Assembly: GCF_003287355.1 (NCBI RefSeq)
Contig: NZ_QMIM01000004.1
Coordinates: 1-64,000, forward strand
Direction: 5' to 3'
Origin: Halorubrum sp. 48-1-W
GTDB lineage: Archaea; Halobacteriota; Halobacteria; Halobacteriales; Haloferacaceae
Length of the DNA stretch: 64,000 nt
Part shown: positions 25,922-34,578 of the stretch, piece after piece
How positions within the stretch are numbered: the first letter of the stretch is position 1
Layout: each line of letters begins with the position of its first letter
The notes under the pieces: generated by a model
The model's database searches: none
What the model saw: the letters and a program-made list of their open reading frames with translations, nothing else
What the model was told of the DNA's origin: nothing
Made by a program: the position numbers and the translations under genes

Positions 25922-26824
25922 CTACTCCCGTCGGACCTCGAGTTCGTCGTCGACGCGGAACCGGGTTCCGCCCGGCGCCTCGAAGACGAGTTCGTCCCCG
26001 TCGCCGGTGACCGACCATGGCATCACCGCGGCGATCCGGTCCCACCCCGGGTCGAGCCCGTTCGCCGCGAAGAAGTCGGCCATCGGGCCCCGGTCGTCGG
26101 TGGCGTAGAGCGGGTGTGAGATGCGCCGCTGGCCGCAGTGGGTACACGCGAACCGGACCATCCCGTCGTGGTTCACGTGGCGGAACCCGTATCCGTCGTC
26201 CCCCGGATCCCCGCCCTCCGCGGGAGGGAGCGTCGCCGTCACGTCGTGGCCGCAGTTCGGACAGAAGCCGTCGGCCATCGCCCTGAAGGCCTGTGCCGCC
26301 CGGCGGTGGGAGCGTTCGAACGCGGTCTCGATGTCGACCCCCGTCACGCCCGCCGGCGGGTACGAGAGCGACGCGAGCGTCCCGTCGGCGACGAGTTCGT
26401 GTTCGATCAGCCCGGGACACTCCGGACACCACGTCACGAGGTAGCCCCTGCGGTAGAAGGCCTGGATACCGCTCCCACAGTAGTAGCACGCACCGTCGAC
26501 CGGCTCGGCCTCGACGGTCGGGTCCTCGGTGAGGACCCCGGTTCGGCGAAGCCGGACCACCTCCCGACCCGGCTCCGCGAGCCGGTACCCGCTCTCGGTC
26601 TTCGTGACGAACTGGTCGGTGAGCCTGTCGAGGTGGTAGCTGAACCGGCCGCTGTCCTCGACGTCCACGTCGGCTTTGATCGTCGAGTACGTGGCGTTGC
26701 CCGCCAGCGGTCCGGACGCGACCGTCCGCTCGTACAGCGAATCGAGGATGGCGAGCCTGACCTCGCTGTCGAGCACGGAGAACGCGAGCGCGTCGTGCGA
26801 GAAGACCTCGGCGGAACCGTCCAT
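25922..26824 (-). CDS. ArsR-type winged-helix regulator with two zinc ribbons
   Basis: This 300-residue protein has an N-terminal ArsR-like winged helix (residues 10-95, with EVRLAILDSLYE and FSYHLDRLTDQF) followed by two zinc-binding parts. The first uses Cys113, Cys116, Cys133 and Cys136 (CYYCG and CPEC). The second uses FCPNCG and ACTHCGQR further on. Haloarchaea have many such HTH-plus-treble-clef proteins, and their signals are unknown. CATATATAT lies about 30 bases before the ATG at 26824. Confidence 0.82.
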   Translation of the reverse strand: MDGSAEVFSHDALAFSVLDSEVRLAILDSLYERTVASGPLAGNATYSTIKADVDVEDSGRFSYHLDRLTDQFVTKTESGYRLAEPGREVVRLRRTGVLTEDPTVEAEPVDGACYYCGSGIQAFYRRGYLVTWCPECPGLIEHELVADGTLASLSYPPAGVTGVDIETAFERSHRRAAQAFRAMADGFCPNCGHDVTATLPPAEGGDPGDDGYGFRHVNHDGMVRFACTHCGQRRISHPLYATDDRGPMADFFAANGLDPGWDRIAAVMPWSVTGDGDELVFEAPGGTRFRVDDELEVRRE

Positions 26825-26954
26825 TCGACCGTCCGAAGTAGTAGTGTGGCCATATATATTTCGTTCCTAATGACACTTACTGCTGTGTGGCGGCTCGTCT
26901 CGCGCCCGCGGGCTCCGGCGACGCCTTTTTATTCGATATCGACGGAGGAGGGGC

Positions 26955-27440
26955 ATGTACTGGCGTGGGCACGTCGGCATCGCCCTGCTTGCGTACACCC
27001 CGGCTGTAGGGGTCACCCTCGCGATCGGCGAGCCCGGGTTGACGCTCCTCGGCGGCGGTCTCGCCGTCGCCTCCGCCACGTTGCCTGACGCCGATCACAA
27101 GCTCCCGATCCCGCATCGGGGGGCGACACACACCGTCGCGTTCGCGGTCGCCGTCGGACTACTCGTGGGAGTTCTCGCGGCCGTCACGCTCGCCGCGGGC
27201 GGCGTTTTCCGGGCGCTCCCGGCGTGGACGCCCGCGTTCGTCGCCGGTACGGTGACGCTGTCGCTGTGTTCTCACATCGCCGGGGACGCGATCACACCGA
27301 TGGGGATCCGCCCGTTTCGACCCCTGTCGTCGGCACACTACTCCCTCGATCTGACGCCGGCGAAGAGCCCCCACGCGAACCGGCTGTTCCTCGTCGTCGG
27401 GGTCCTCTCGACGGTGATCGCGGTCGCCGTGGCGCACTGA
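26955..27440 (+). CDS. YdjM/DUF457-type membrane metal-dependent hydrolase
   Basis: This 161-residue membrane protein opens MYWRGHVGIALL and carries the family's metal-ligand motifs in order: a His in the first segment, LPDADHKLP near residue 43, HRGATHT near 54 and SHIAGDAITPMG near 107. Four or so membrane segments alternate with these motifs. Members act at the membrane on unknown, probably lipid-like substrates. TTTTTATTCG lies about 25 bases upstream of the ATG. Confidence 0.85.
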   Translation: MYWRGHVGIALLAYTPAVGVTLAIGEPGLTLLGGGLAVASATLPDADHKLPIPHRGATHTVAFAVAVGLLVGVLAAVTLAAGGVFRALPAWTPAFVAGTVTLSLCSHIAGDAITPMGIRPFRPLSSAHYSLDLTPAKSPHANRLFLVVGVLSTVIAVAVAH

Positions 27441-27515
27441 ACGGTTCCGTCGTACCGGACACCACGCTCTCGAGTCGCCGTCGGCGTGACGGGTCTGCCG
27501 GCCGTCCCGTCCCCG

Positions 27516-29138
27516 CTACGTCTCGGCGACGCGCCGGAGCCGATCGACGACCGACCGGGGAACGATCCGTTCGGCGATATCGACGTCCGCGGGAGTGACG
27601 ACGCCGAGCGCCTGTCCGGCGGGAACGTAGGTTCCGATGACGACGAGGGGAAGGACGACGGCCACGACCAGGTCGTTCGACACGAGCGTGACGACCAGCG
27701 CGCCGAGCGCGAGCGCGGGAAGCCACGCGGCGACGACGAGGCCGAGCTCGCGCGTGAACGGATGGATCCCCCGGTAGTAGTACACCTCGAGGAGTGCGGC
27801 AGTCCCGGAGAGCATCAGCGCGAGCATCGTTCCGACCCCCGCGCCGAGGATACCGTACCGCGGCACCAGCAGGACGCTGAACACGACGTTGGCGATCAAA
27901 AGCAGCGTGGAGTTGAGAAAGACCATTCGGGAGTAGCCGAGCCCCTGGAGGAGCGTGCCCCCGGGACCACCGGCGGTCACGCTCACCAGGTAGCCGACGA
28001 CCAAGGCGAGCACGACGCCGCTCGCGGCCGTGTACTGCGGCGTGAACACGAGCGAGAGGTACGCCTCGGCTCCGAGCACGAGGACGGCGGCCACCGGCAA
28101 AGAGAGGGCGAGCACCCACCGCGTCGCGGTCCGATACCGCTCGGTCACCGCGTCGTGGTCGTGCCGTCGCTCGGCGATCAGCGGCTTGAACACGGGCGCG
28201 AGCGACGAGAAGAAGACGAGGAGGTTCGCTGCGAGCATGTACCCGATCCGATAGATACCCACGTCGTCCGAGGACATGTAGTAGCCCACGACGAAGTAGT
28301 CGACCTGTCCCATCACCACGTAGATGACGCCCGCGAGCGCGAGCGGCACGCCGTACCAGAGGACCTCGCGAACGGGCGTGAACGTCGTCTCGCCGCCCCG
28401 CAGCACGTCCTGTCGAACCAGCAGGACGACCCCGAGGGTGATCCCGACGAGGAGGCCGACGACGTAGCCGCCGACGATCCCGACAAGGCCGAAGCCGACG
28501 AGGAGCAGGCCGACGGTCGCGAGCAGCCGCACCGTCGGCCTGGTGATGTCGCGGACGTACACGCGGTACCTGAGACGCTTGATACCGCTGTACGACGCCA
28601 TCAGTCCGTTGAAAACCGCCAACAGCGGGAGCGCGACGGCGAGCAGTCGGAGCCCCGTCGCGATCCCCGGCTCGTCGAACGCCGTCGCGAGCGTCTCCGC
28701 GGCGAGGAACACGCCGACCGCCGTCACCGTCGAGGTGAGAAGCAGGAGGCCGAACACCTGTACCGTCACGCCGCGGGCCCGACCGGGCTCGCCACGCTCG
28801 AGGTATTGCGGGACGAAGTAGTCGATCGCTCGGTGTAACCCCGCGCTGGCGAACACCTGCGTGAGGTGGAGCACCGACGTCGACAACACGAACAGCCCGT
28901 AGACGCCGGGGCTCACGAGCCGGGTTATCATGGCGACGACGAGGAACCCGAACCCCTTCTTGATCAGTTCGCCGGCGAACGTGACGCCGCCCTGCTCCGC
29001 CATCGTCTGATCCCCCGTGTTCGAGGGCGGCACCGTCGTGTCGGTCGTGTCCTCGCGCACCTCTGTCGAGGGGGTCGGGTCCGGTGGCGGCCGCCCGCCG
29101 TCGTCCGTGATCACGTCCGGCCCCGATCCCTGCGTCAC
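27516..29138 (-). CDS. MATE/Wzx-type polysaccharide flippase
   Basis: This 540-residue protein with about 14 membrane helices belongs to the oligosaccharide flippase (RfbX/MurJ-like) superfamily. The first conserved part is GGVTFAGELIKKGFGFLVVAMITRLVSPGVYGLF. It probably moves lipid-linked sugars across the membrane for surface glycans, in line with the glycosyltransferases elsewhere in the window. The start is uncertain: GTG at 29138 gives a 45-residue polar N-terminal tail, whereas ATG at 29003 starts right before the first helix. No obvious TATA element supports either. Confidence 0.83.
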   Translation of the reverse strand: MTQGSGPDVITDDGGRPPPDPTPSTEVREDTTDTTVPPSNTGDQTMAEQGGVTFAGELIKKGFGFLVVAMITRLVSPGVYGLFVLSTSVLHLTQVFASAGLHRAIDYFVPQYLERGEPGRARGVTVQVFGLLLLTSTVTAVGVFLAAETLATAFDEPGIATGLRLLAVALPLLAVFNGLMASYSGIKRLRYRVYVRDITRPTVRLLATVGLLLVGFGLVGIVGGYVVGLLVGITLGVVLLVRQDVLRGGETTFTPVREVLWYGVPLALAGVIYVVMGQVDYFVVGYYMSSDDVGIYRIGYMLAANLLVFFSSLAPVFKPLIAERRHDHDAVTERYRTATRWVLALSLPVAAVLVLGAEAYLSLVFTPQYTAASGVVLALVVGYLVSVTAGGPGGTLLQGLGYSRMVFLNSTLLLIANVVFSVLLVPRYGILGAGVGTMLALMLSGTAALLEVYYYRGIHPFTRELGLVVAAWLPALALGALVVTLVSNDLVVAVVLPLVVIGTYVPAGQALGVVTPADVDIAERIVPRSVVDRLRRVAET

Positions 29139-29153
29139 GACCGGTACCCCGGG

Positions 29154-29207
29154 CCAACGGGCCGGTTCTCGTACTTCGGGCCAACGGGCCGGTTCTCGTA
29201 CTTCGGG
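29154..29207. repeat. 27-bp tandem repeat between the flippase and the lipoprotein gene
   Basis: Two exact copies beginning CCAACGGGCCGGTTCTCGTA start at 29154 and 29181, with a decayed third copy to about 29228. They occupy the 129-base spacer just upstream of the flippase gene and downstream of the lipoprotein gene. Confidence 0.88.
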
Positions 29208-29267
29208 CCCGCGAGTCGTTTCTCGTGGAACGGTCTGACCCCGTTGGCGGTCGTCTCGTGGTCCATC

Positions 29268-29651
29268 TCAGGGATTCTTGACGACTTCCGCCTCGTGGTC
29301 GGCGACGAGCGCGGCGCGTTCACCGACGTCGGGGAAGACGACGGTGAACTCCCAGCGGTCGCCTTCGGAGACGTCCGGCACCTGTTCGATCGTGTTGTCC
29401 AACACCTCGCCGTCCGCGTCGAGGAAGCGGACCCGAACCTCGAGGTACGTGATCGGCTCGTCGCTGGTCCGTTCGACGACGCCCTCGACGGCGACCGTCT
29501 CCTCGTCCGTCCCCTCGTGTTCCCGCACGAGCTCGCTCTCGACGACGCGCGCTCGTGGCTCCAATATCTCCTCGTCCGGATCGTCGCTACACCCGGCGGT
29601 GGCGAGCGGCGAGACGGCCGCGGTCGCGACGAGGAGACGGCGACGGCGCAT
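29268..29651 (-). CDS. Small lipoprotein with FxLYD-like domain
   Basis: This 127-residue secreted protein has an MRRRRLLVATAA N-terminus and a lipobox ending in TAGC at residue 20, so it is lipid-anchored on the cell surface; the arginines suggest Tat export. The mature part is a beta-sandwich-like domain with VEGVVERTSDEPITYLEVRV and FLDADGEVLDN, characteristic of FxLYD domains. A TTTTATTTCC element lies about 27 bases before the ATG at 29651. The frame extends far upstream, but that part lies opposite pyruvate kinase. Confidence 0.8.
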   Translation of the reverse strand: MRRRRLLVATAAVSPLATAGCSDDPDEEILEPRARVVESELVREHEGTDEETVAVEGVVERTSDEPITYLEVRVRFLDADGEVLDNTIEQVPDVSEGDRWEFTVVFPDVGERAALVADHEAEVVKNP

Positions 29652-29689
29652 CTGCCTCCCGTCAGGAGTGGAAGGAAATAAAACGGTGA

Positions 29690-29725
29690 CATCCTCTCCG
29701 CCGTGAACGGCGGGATTTGCTCCTC
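29690..29725. mobile_element. Orphan IS200/IS605-like end hairpin
   Basis: A perfect hairpin (CCGCCG at 29698-29703, loop TGAA, CGGCGG at 29708-29713) is embedded in ATCCTCTCC...GATTTGCTCCTCG, a context I associate with the right ends of haloarchaeal TnpB (IS1341-type) elements. No tnpA or tnpB is nearby, so this would be a solo end or a MITE-like relic, placed between the lipoprotein and pyruvate kinase promoters. The resemblance is from memory and unconfirmed. Confidence 0.45.
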
Positions 29726-29852
29726 GTAGAGAGATAGCAACCGGCTCGGATCGCGGAGCGGACGGCCAGGCACGAACGGGACGGTCACGAACGTTCACTC
29801 GATTCCGACTCAACCCTGTGCCTTTTTGCGCCCCTCCGCCGAAACCGGCGGT

Positions 29853-31613
29853 ATGCGCAACGCCAAGATCGTCTGTACGCTGGGTCCGGCGTCGGACGAC
29901 CGGGACACGATCCGCGGCCTCGCGGACGCGGGGATGTCGGTCGCTCGACTCAACGCCAGCCACGGGACGACGGCCCATCGTGAGGACGTCATCGAGCTGG
30001 TCCGCACCGTGGACGACGCGATCGACGACCCGCTCGCGGTGATGGTCGACCTGAAGGGACCGGAGGTCCGCACTGCCGAGATAGACGGTCCGATCACGGT
30101 CGCGACGGGTTCCGAAGTGACGTTCCACGAGGGGTCGGATGCGACGCCCGAACGGGTGGGGCTCACCCACTCCATCGGTGCCGCGTCCCCCGGCGACACG
30201 GTCCTGCTGGACGACGGTCGGATCGAGTGTCGCGTCGAGCGGGTCGACGCGGACGGCTCGGTCGTCGCACGGGTGGTCTCCGGCGGCCAACTCGGCTCCC
30301 GGAAGGGGGTCAACCTCCCGGGCGTCGCGATCGACGTCGATCTCGTCACGCCGGCGGACGAGGCGGAGCTCCGGCTCGCCGCGCGCGCGGACGCCGACTT
30401 CGTCGCCGCCTCGTTCGTCCGCGACGCCGACGACGTCTACCGGATCGCCGACCGTCTCGAGGAGTACGGCGGCGACGACGTCCCGGTGATAGCGAAGATC
30501 GAGCGCGCCGGTGCCGTCGAGAACCTGACGGGCATCGTCGACGCCGCCGACGGCGTGATGGTCGCCCGCGGCGACCTCGGCGTCGAGTGTCCGCTGGAGG
30601 ACGTTCCCATGATCCAGAAGCGGATCATCCGCACCTGCGTCGACGAGGGCGTCCCGGTGATCACCGCGACCGAGATGCTCGACTCGATGATCCGCTCGCG
30701 CCGACCCACCCGTGCCGAGGCCTCCGACGTCGCCAACGCGGTCCTCGACGGGACCGACGCGGTGATGCTCTCCGGCGAGACCGCCATCGGCGACCATCCG
30801 ATCCGGGTCGTCGAGACGATGGACCGGATCGTCCGCGAGGTCGAGACCAGCGGGGAGTACGCGGAGACGCGCGAACAGCGGGTGCCGACCGCCGCCGCCG
30901 GCTCCCGGACCGAGGCGCTTGCGCGCTCGGCGCGCTACCTGGCGCGCGACATCGGCGCGTCGACGGTGGTCGCGGTCTCGGAGTCCGGCTACACCGCCCG
31001 CAAGACGGCCATGTTCCGCCCGGGCGTGCCGGTCGTCGCGACCACCCCGAACGACCGCGTGCGCCGCCAGCTCGCGCTGTCGTGGGGGATCCAGCCGGTC
31101 ACCACCGACTACGCCCACGACATGGAGGACGTCCTCGACAACGCGGTCGACGCCGCGCTCGACACCGGCGCGGCCGCCTCCGGCGACACCCTCGTGGTCC
31201 TCTCGGGGATGTTGACGGAGCTGGAGGGGACGAACACGACGAACACGCTGAAGGTCCACATCGCGGCCGAGACGATCGCCACCGGGAAGGCGATCGTCGC
31301 CGGCCGCGTGGCCGCGCCGGTCCACCGAAGCGACGACGGCGACCTCTCTACGGTCCCCGACGGGTCGATCGTCGCGCTCGATCTCGACTTCGAGGGCGAG
31401 TTCACCGGGGACCTCGACCGGATCGCCGGGATCGTCGACGCCCGCCCGGGGATGACCGGCTACCCCGCCGTCGTCGCCCGCGAGCTGGGCGTGCCGATGG
31501 TCTCCGGCGTGACGCTTCCCGACTCCGTGGCGGACGGGACCACGCTGACGCTCGACGGCGAGCGTGGCGTCGTGTACGACGGCGACGTGATCGCGCCCGC
31601 CCGTCGGCGGTAA
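29853..31613 (+). CDS. pyk: Pyruvate kinase with extra C-terminal swivelling domain
   Basis: This 586-residue enzyme transfers phosphate from PEP to ADP. Standard parts are NAKIVCTLGPAS at the start, the catalytic Lys215 and metal-binding Glu217 in IAKIERAG, and ITATEMLDSMI with RAEASDVANAV. Residues of about 477-586 form an added domain like the PEP-utilising swivelling domain (GMTGYPAVVARELGVPMVSG), as in Bacillus-type kinases. The phospho-His of true PEP enzymes is Tyr537 here, so it is structural or regulatory only. TTTTTG lies about 28 bases upstream of the ATG at 29853; the stop codon lies inside a 30-bp repeat. Confidence 0.95.
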   Translation: MRNAKIVCTLGPASDDRDTIRGLADAGMSVARLNASHGTTAHREDVIELVRTVDDAIDDPLAVMVDLKGPEVRTAEIDGPITVATGSEVTFHEGSDATPERVGLTHSIGAASPGDTVLLDDGRIECRVERVDADGSVVARVVSGGQLGSRKGVNLPGVAIDVDLVTPADEAELRLAARADADFVAASFVRDADDVYRIADRLEEYGGDDVPVIAKIERAGAVENLTGIVDAADGVMVARGDLGVECPLEDVPMIQKRIIRTCVDEGVPVITATEMLDSMIRSRRPTRAEASDVANAVLDGTDAVMLSGETAIGDHPIRVVETMDRIVREVETSGEYAETREQRVPTAAAGSRTEALARSARYLARDIGASTVVAVSESGYTARKTAMFRPGVPVVATTPNDRVRRQLALSWGIQPVTTDYAHDMEDVLDNAVDAALDTGAAASGDTLVVLSGMLTELEGTNTTNTLKVHIAAETIATGKAIVAGRVAAPVHRSDDGDLSTVPDGSIVALDLDFEGEFTGDLDRIAGIVDARPGMTGYPAVVARELGVPMVSGVTLPDSVADGTTLTLDGERGVVYDGDVIAPARRR

Positions 31614-31699
31614 GCCGACGGGGCCGTGTCCGCTCGAGTGTAAGCCGACGGGGCCGTGTCCGCTCGAGTGTAAGCCGACGGGGCCGCCTCCGCTCGAGT
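31611..31699. repeat. 30-bp tandem repeat, three copies, containing the pyk stop codon
   Basis: Units beginning TAAGCCGACGGGGCCGTGTC start at 31611, 31641 and 31671; the third has two or three changes. The TAA of the first unit is the pyruvate kinase stop codon. The array therefore runs from the end of the coding region into the spacer. Confidence 0.92.
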
Positions 31700-31741
31700 C
31701 GCGCCCGCCAGTCATTTATTTGGCACGCCCCTACCGCGGGT

Positions 31742-31969
31742 ATGAGCGGCGACGACACCCGCAGTCGGGCGAACGAGGTCCGTGATGACGGCGAGGACGA
31801 CCGCGAGTGGCGGTTCGGCCTCGACGACGTGGGGCCGGACGGGATCACCGAGGACACGTCGACGCCCGAGAGCGAGCCGATCGAGCCGGGGTCGATCGAC
31901 GTCGAACACGCCGTCTTCGTCGTGCTCGGGGTCGCGCTCGTCGTCGGCGTGTTCGTGTTCGGGTTCTGA
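31742..31969 (+). CDS. Small tail-anchored membrane protein, possibly DUF7312
   Basis: This 75-residue protein has a charged N-terminal half with REWRFGLDDVG, then EPIEPGSIDVEHA and a single C-terminal membrane helix (HAVFVVLGVALVVGVFVFGF), giving a tail-anchored topology. The pattern resembles the haloarchaeal DUF7312 family, from memory. CATTTATTTG lies about 27 bases before the ATG at 31742. The function is unknown. Confidence 0.72.
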   Translation: MSGDDTRSRANEVRDDGEDDREWRFGLDDVGPDGITEDTSTPESEPIEPGSIDVEHAVFVVLGVALVVGVFVFGF

Positions 31970-32129
31970 ACCGGGTGTACGTCGTCGATACGGAATGTCG
32001 ACAGGGGTTCGTCGACAGGAGATCGTCGGGACCGTCCCAACGCCCCCCCCGGTCGGCTCACGCTGCGGAGGACCGACCCCGTGTCCCGTCGTACCACAAC
32101 TTATCCGCCTCCCAGCCGTACGGGGTGGT

Positions 32130-32777
32130 ATGGACGTGCTCCTGCAGGCGGACCTGTTCGGTCCCGACACCCTCCCCCTCCTGCTGTTGACGGTCGGGCT
32201 CCTGCTGGCGATGGCGGAGGCGATCGCGCCGGGCGCGAACTTCATCGTCGTCGGCATCGCGCTCATCGGTGCGGGCCTCGGTGGGTTGCTCCTGGCGACC
32301 CTCGGCCTCGCCGGCGGGGTCATCACGTTCGTGATGGCGGTGCTCACTCTCGTGGTCGGCGCGGCCGCGTTCTACGGCTACCGCGAGTTCGACCTCTACG
32401 GCGGCAAGGGACAGCCGCAGACCAGCGACAGCGACAGCCTGAAGGGGAAACTCGGGACCGTCTCGGAGACGGTGACTCCCCGCGGTGGGCAGGTCAAACT
32501 CGAGGGGGGAGGCTTCAACCCGCACTACTCGGCCCGCTCGATCGAGGGGACCATCGAGGAGGGCGAGGAGGTGATGGTCGTCGACCCCGGCGGCGGCAAC
32601 GTCGTCACCGTCGAATCGATGGCGTACGTGGAAGACGACATCGACCGCGAACTCGCCGCCGATCGGGCACGCAAGGCGGCCGAGGCGGACGACGCTCGAT
32701 CGGATCCCGAGACCGAAGCGGACGCGTCGACGGTCGAACCCCCCGAAGCCGACGTGGAGCGGGAACGCTCCGAGTAG
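32130..32777 (+). CDS. NfeD-family membrane protein
   Basis: This 215-residue protein has two to three N-terminal membrane helices (about residues 14-30, 34-58 and 60-80), a DSLKGKLGTVSETVTPRGGQVKLEGG OB-fold domain (about 105-160) and an acidic tail. This is the short NfeD type that usually partners a stomatin/SPFH protein in membrane quality control. No stomatin gene follows here; the region downstream is a repeat. ACTTATCC lies about 28 bases upstream of the ATG. Confidence 0.86.
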   Translation: MDVLLQADLFGPDTLPLLLLTVGLLLAMAEAIAPGANFIVVGIALIGAGLGGLLLATLGLAGGVITFVMAVLTLVVGAAAFYGYREFDLYGGKGQPQTSDSDSLKGKLGTVSETVTPRGGQVKLEGGGFNPHYSARSIEGTIEEGEEVMVVDPGGGNVVTVESMAYVEDDIDRELAADRARKAAEADDARSDPETEADASTVEPPEADVERERSE

Positions 32778-32920
32778 CCACCCTCCGACCGATACGGTCG
32801 CTCCTGCGGTCACGTTTCGAAACGTCGTTCGGGAACCGACAGTCACCGGACGGCCCGCCCTTCGCGTTGACGTCGCGTCCGAGCGACCGACGCGAACGGA
32901 CCGATCCGCGTTCTCGACAA

Positions 32921-33010
32921 CCCGGTCCCGTCACGACGGATTCGGTTCTATCACGACGGATCCGGTCCCGTCACCACTGATCCGGTCCCGTCACCACTGA
33001 TCCGGTCCCG
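32921..33010. repeat. 20-bp tandem repeat, 4.5 copies, upstream of the permease
   Basis: Units at 32921, 32941, 32961 and 32981, plus a half unit at 33001, follow the pattern TCCGGTCCCGTCACCACTGA with a few changes in the first two. The rest of the 333-base spacer 32778-33110 has no gene; its right part is the AT-rich permease promoter. Confidence 0.92.
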
Positions 33011-33028
33011 GTGCTCTCGAGCCCCGTG

Positions 33029-33086
33029 TATTACTGATACCGAAAAATAAGGGGCCATATATTACTGAATCAGAATACCTAATAGG
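33029..33086 (+). promoter_or_regulatory. Permease promoter region with TATTACTGA direct repeats
   Basis: TATTACTGA occurs at 33029-33037 and again at 33060-33068, exactly 31 bases (about three helical turns) apart. A TATA-like CCTAATAGG follows at about 33078-33086, 25-30 bases before the permease ATG. Same-face direct repeats suggest a regulator site; the Lrp-type regulator encoded after the permease is a candidate. Confidence 0.5.
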
Positions 33087-33110
33087 ATAGGACCGTTATC
33101 ACCGGTATCG

Positions 33111-34493
33111 ATGGCCGGACACGACCTGGATCGGAGTCTGGGACTGTATCCGACGATGATGATCAGCATGGGCGCGATGATCGGCAGCGGGATCTTCGTC
33201 CTGCCGGCGCTCGGGTACAAGAAGGCTGGACCGGCGGTGATACTGGCGTACGTCCTCGCCGCGATCGTCGTCCTCCCGGCGGCGTTGTCGAAGGCCGAGA
33301 TGGCGACGGCGATGCCGGAGTCCGGTGGGACGTACCTCTACATCGACCGTGCGCTGGGCCCGTTGTTCGGCACCATCGCCGGGATCGGTGCGTGGTTCTC
33401 GCTGGTGTTCAAGAGCTCGTTCGCCCTCGTCGGTCTCGGCGCGTACCTTCTGCTCTTCGCGCCGATCTCACAGGCTGCGGTAACGTACGTCGGGCTCGGA
33501 CTCGGCCTGTTCGTTATCGTGCTTAACGTCTCCGGAACGAAACTGAGCGGTCGCGTCCAGGCCCTCGTCGTTAGCCTGGTCCTCGTGGGGCTGACCGCGT
33601 ACACGACCAACGCCGGGTTGCTGATCGACACGAGTCGGTTCACTCCCTTCACGACGCACGGGACGAGCGGGATCGTCACCGCGTCCGCGTTCGTCTTCGT
33701 CTCCTATGCCGGCGTCACGAAGATCGCCAGCGTTGCGGAAGAGGTCAAGAACCCTGCTCGGAACCTTCCGCGGGCCATGCTCGGCTCGATGGGGATCATG
33801 ACCGTCCTGTACGTGGCCGTAGTCGGTGCGGTGATCAGCTTGAGCGACCCGGAGACGCTGGAAACCGGCGGTCCCGGCGGTACGGCGTCGTTGACCCCGA
33901 TGGCCGACGGCGCGGGGGCGCTCTTCGGGGGGTTCGGCGTCGTCGTCATCTCCGTCATCGCGGTCGTCGCACTGACGAGCATGGCGAACGCCGGCGTGTT
34001 GTCGTCCTCGCGGTTCCCGCTCGCGATGAGCCGCGACGACCTCCTGCCGCCACGGCTTCGGCGGATCGACGACCGGTTCAAGACGCCGCGCAATTCGGTG
34101 CTTCTCACCGGCGCCGTGTTAGTGCTCCTCATCGCGTTCGTACCGGTGGTCGAACTGGCAAAACTGGCGAGCGCGTTCCAGATCCTCGTGTTCTCGATCA
34201 TCAACCTGGCGCTGGTCGCGTTCCGCGAGGCCGACGTGCCCTCGTATCAACCCGAGTTCACCTCCCCCGGGTACCCGTACGTCCAGGTCTTCGGGTTCCT
34301 GGCCGGGATCGGGCTCCTGACACAGATGGGGACGGTGCCGATCCTCGGCGCGGTCGGGATCATCGCGGGCAGCACCCTGATCTACTTCGCCTACGGGCGC
34401 TCCCGGACCGACAGGACCGGCGCGCTCGGGACGATCGTCCACGAGTATCGTGGCGAGAAGGACGATGGACTCGCCTCGACGGAGCCCGAATGA
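33111..34493 (+). CDS. APC-family amino acid permease
   Basis: This 460-residue transporter has about 12 membrane helices. The first helix has the APC substrate-binding signature (MGAMIGSGIFVLPA near residues 21-34), followed by MATAMPESGGTYLYIDRALGP and later SYAGVTKIASVAEEVKNPARNLP, both typical of the family. It probably imports amino acids with a proton or sodium. An Lrp/TrkA_C regulator follows after 85 bases, and a universal stress protein lies beyond it on the other strand, a grouping common in haloarchaea. Confidence 0.9.
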   Translation: MAGHDLDRSLGLYPTMMISMGAMIGSGIFVLPALGYKKAGPAVILAYVLAAIVVLPAALSKAEMATAMPESGGTYLYIDRALGPLFGTIAGIGAWFSLVFKSSFALVGLGAYLLLFAPISQAAVTYVGLGLGLFVIVLNVSGTKLSGRVQALVVSLVLVGLTAYTTNAGLLIDTSRFTPFTTHGTSGIVTASAFVFVSYAGVTKIASVAEEVKNPARNLPRAMLGSMGIMTVLYVAVVGAVISLSDPETLETGGPGGTASLTPMADGAGALFGGFGVVVISVIAVVALTSMANAGVLSSSRFPLAMSRDDLLPPRLRRIDDRFKTPRNSVLLTGAVLVLLIAFVPVVELAKLASAFQILVFSIINLALVAFREADVPSYQPEFTSPGYPYVQVFGFLAGIGLLTQMGTVPILGAVGIIAGSTLIYFAYGRSRTDRTGALGTIVHEYRGEKDDGLASTEPE

Positions 34494-34578
34494 CCGGACG
34501 GTCGACCGCTGTCGGTCGTCTCGACCGGACGATCCCTGAGACACAACCGATAAGCGCCGTCCTCGTGGAGGTCCAGGT

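Noticed and set aside
29652-31715. Upstream extension of the lipoprotein frame to 31715
   Set aside because: The extension is antisense to pyruvate kinase; the signal peptide and lipobox set the real start at 29651.
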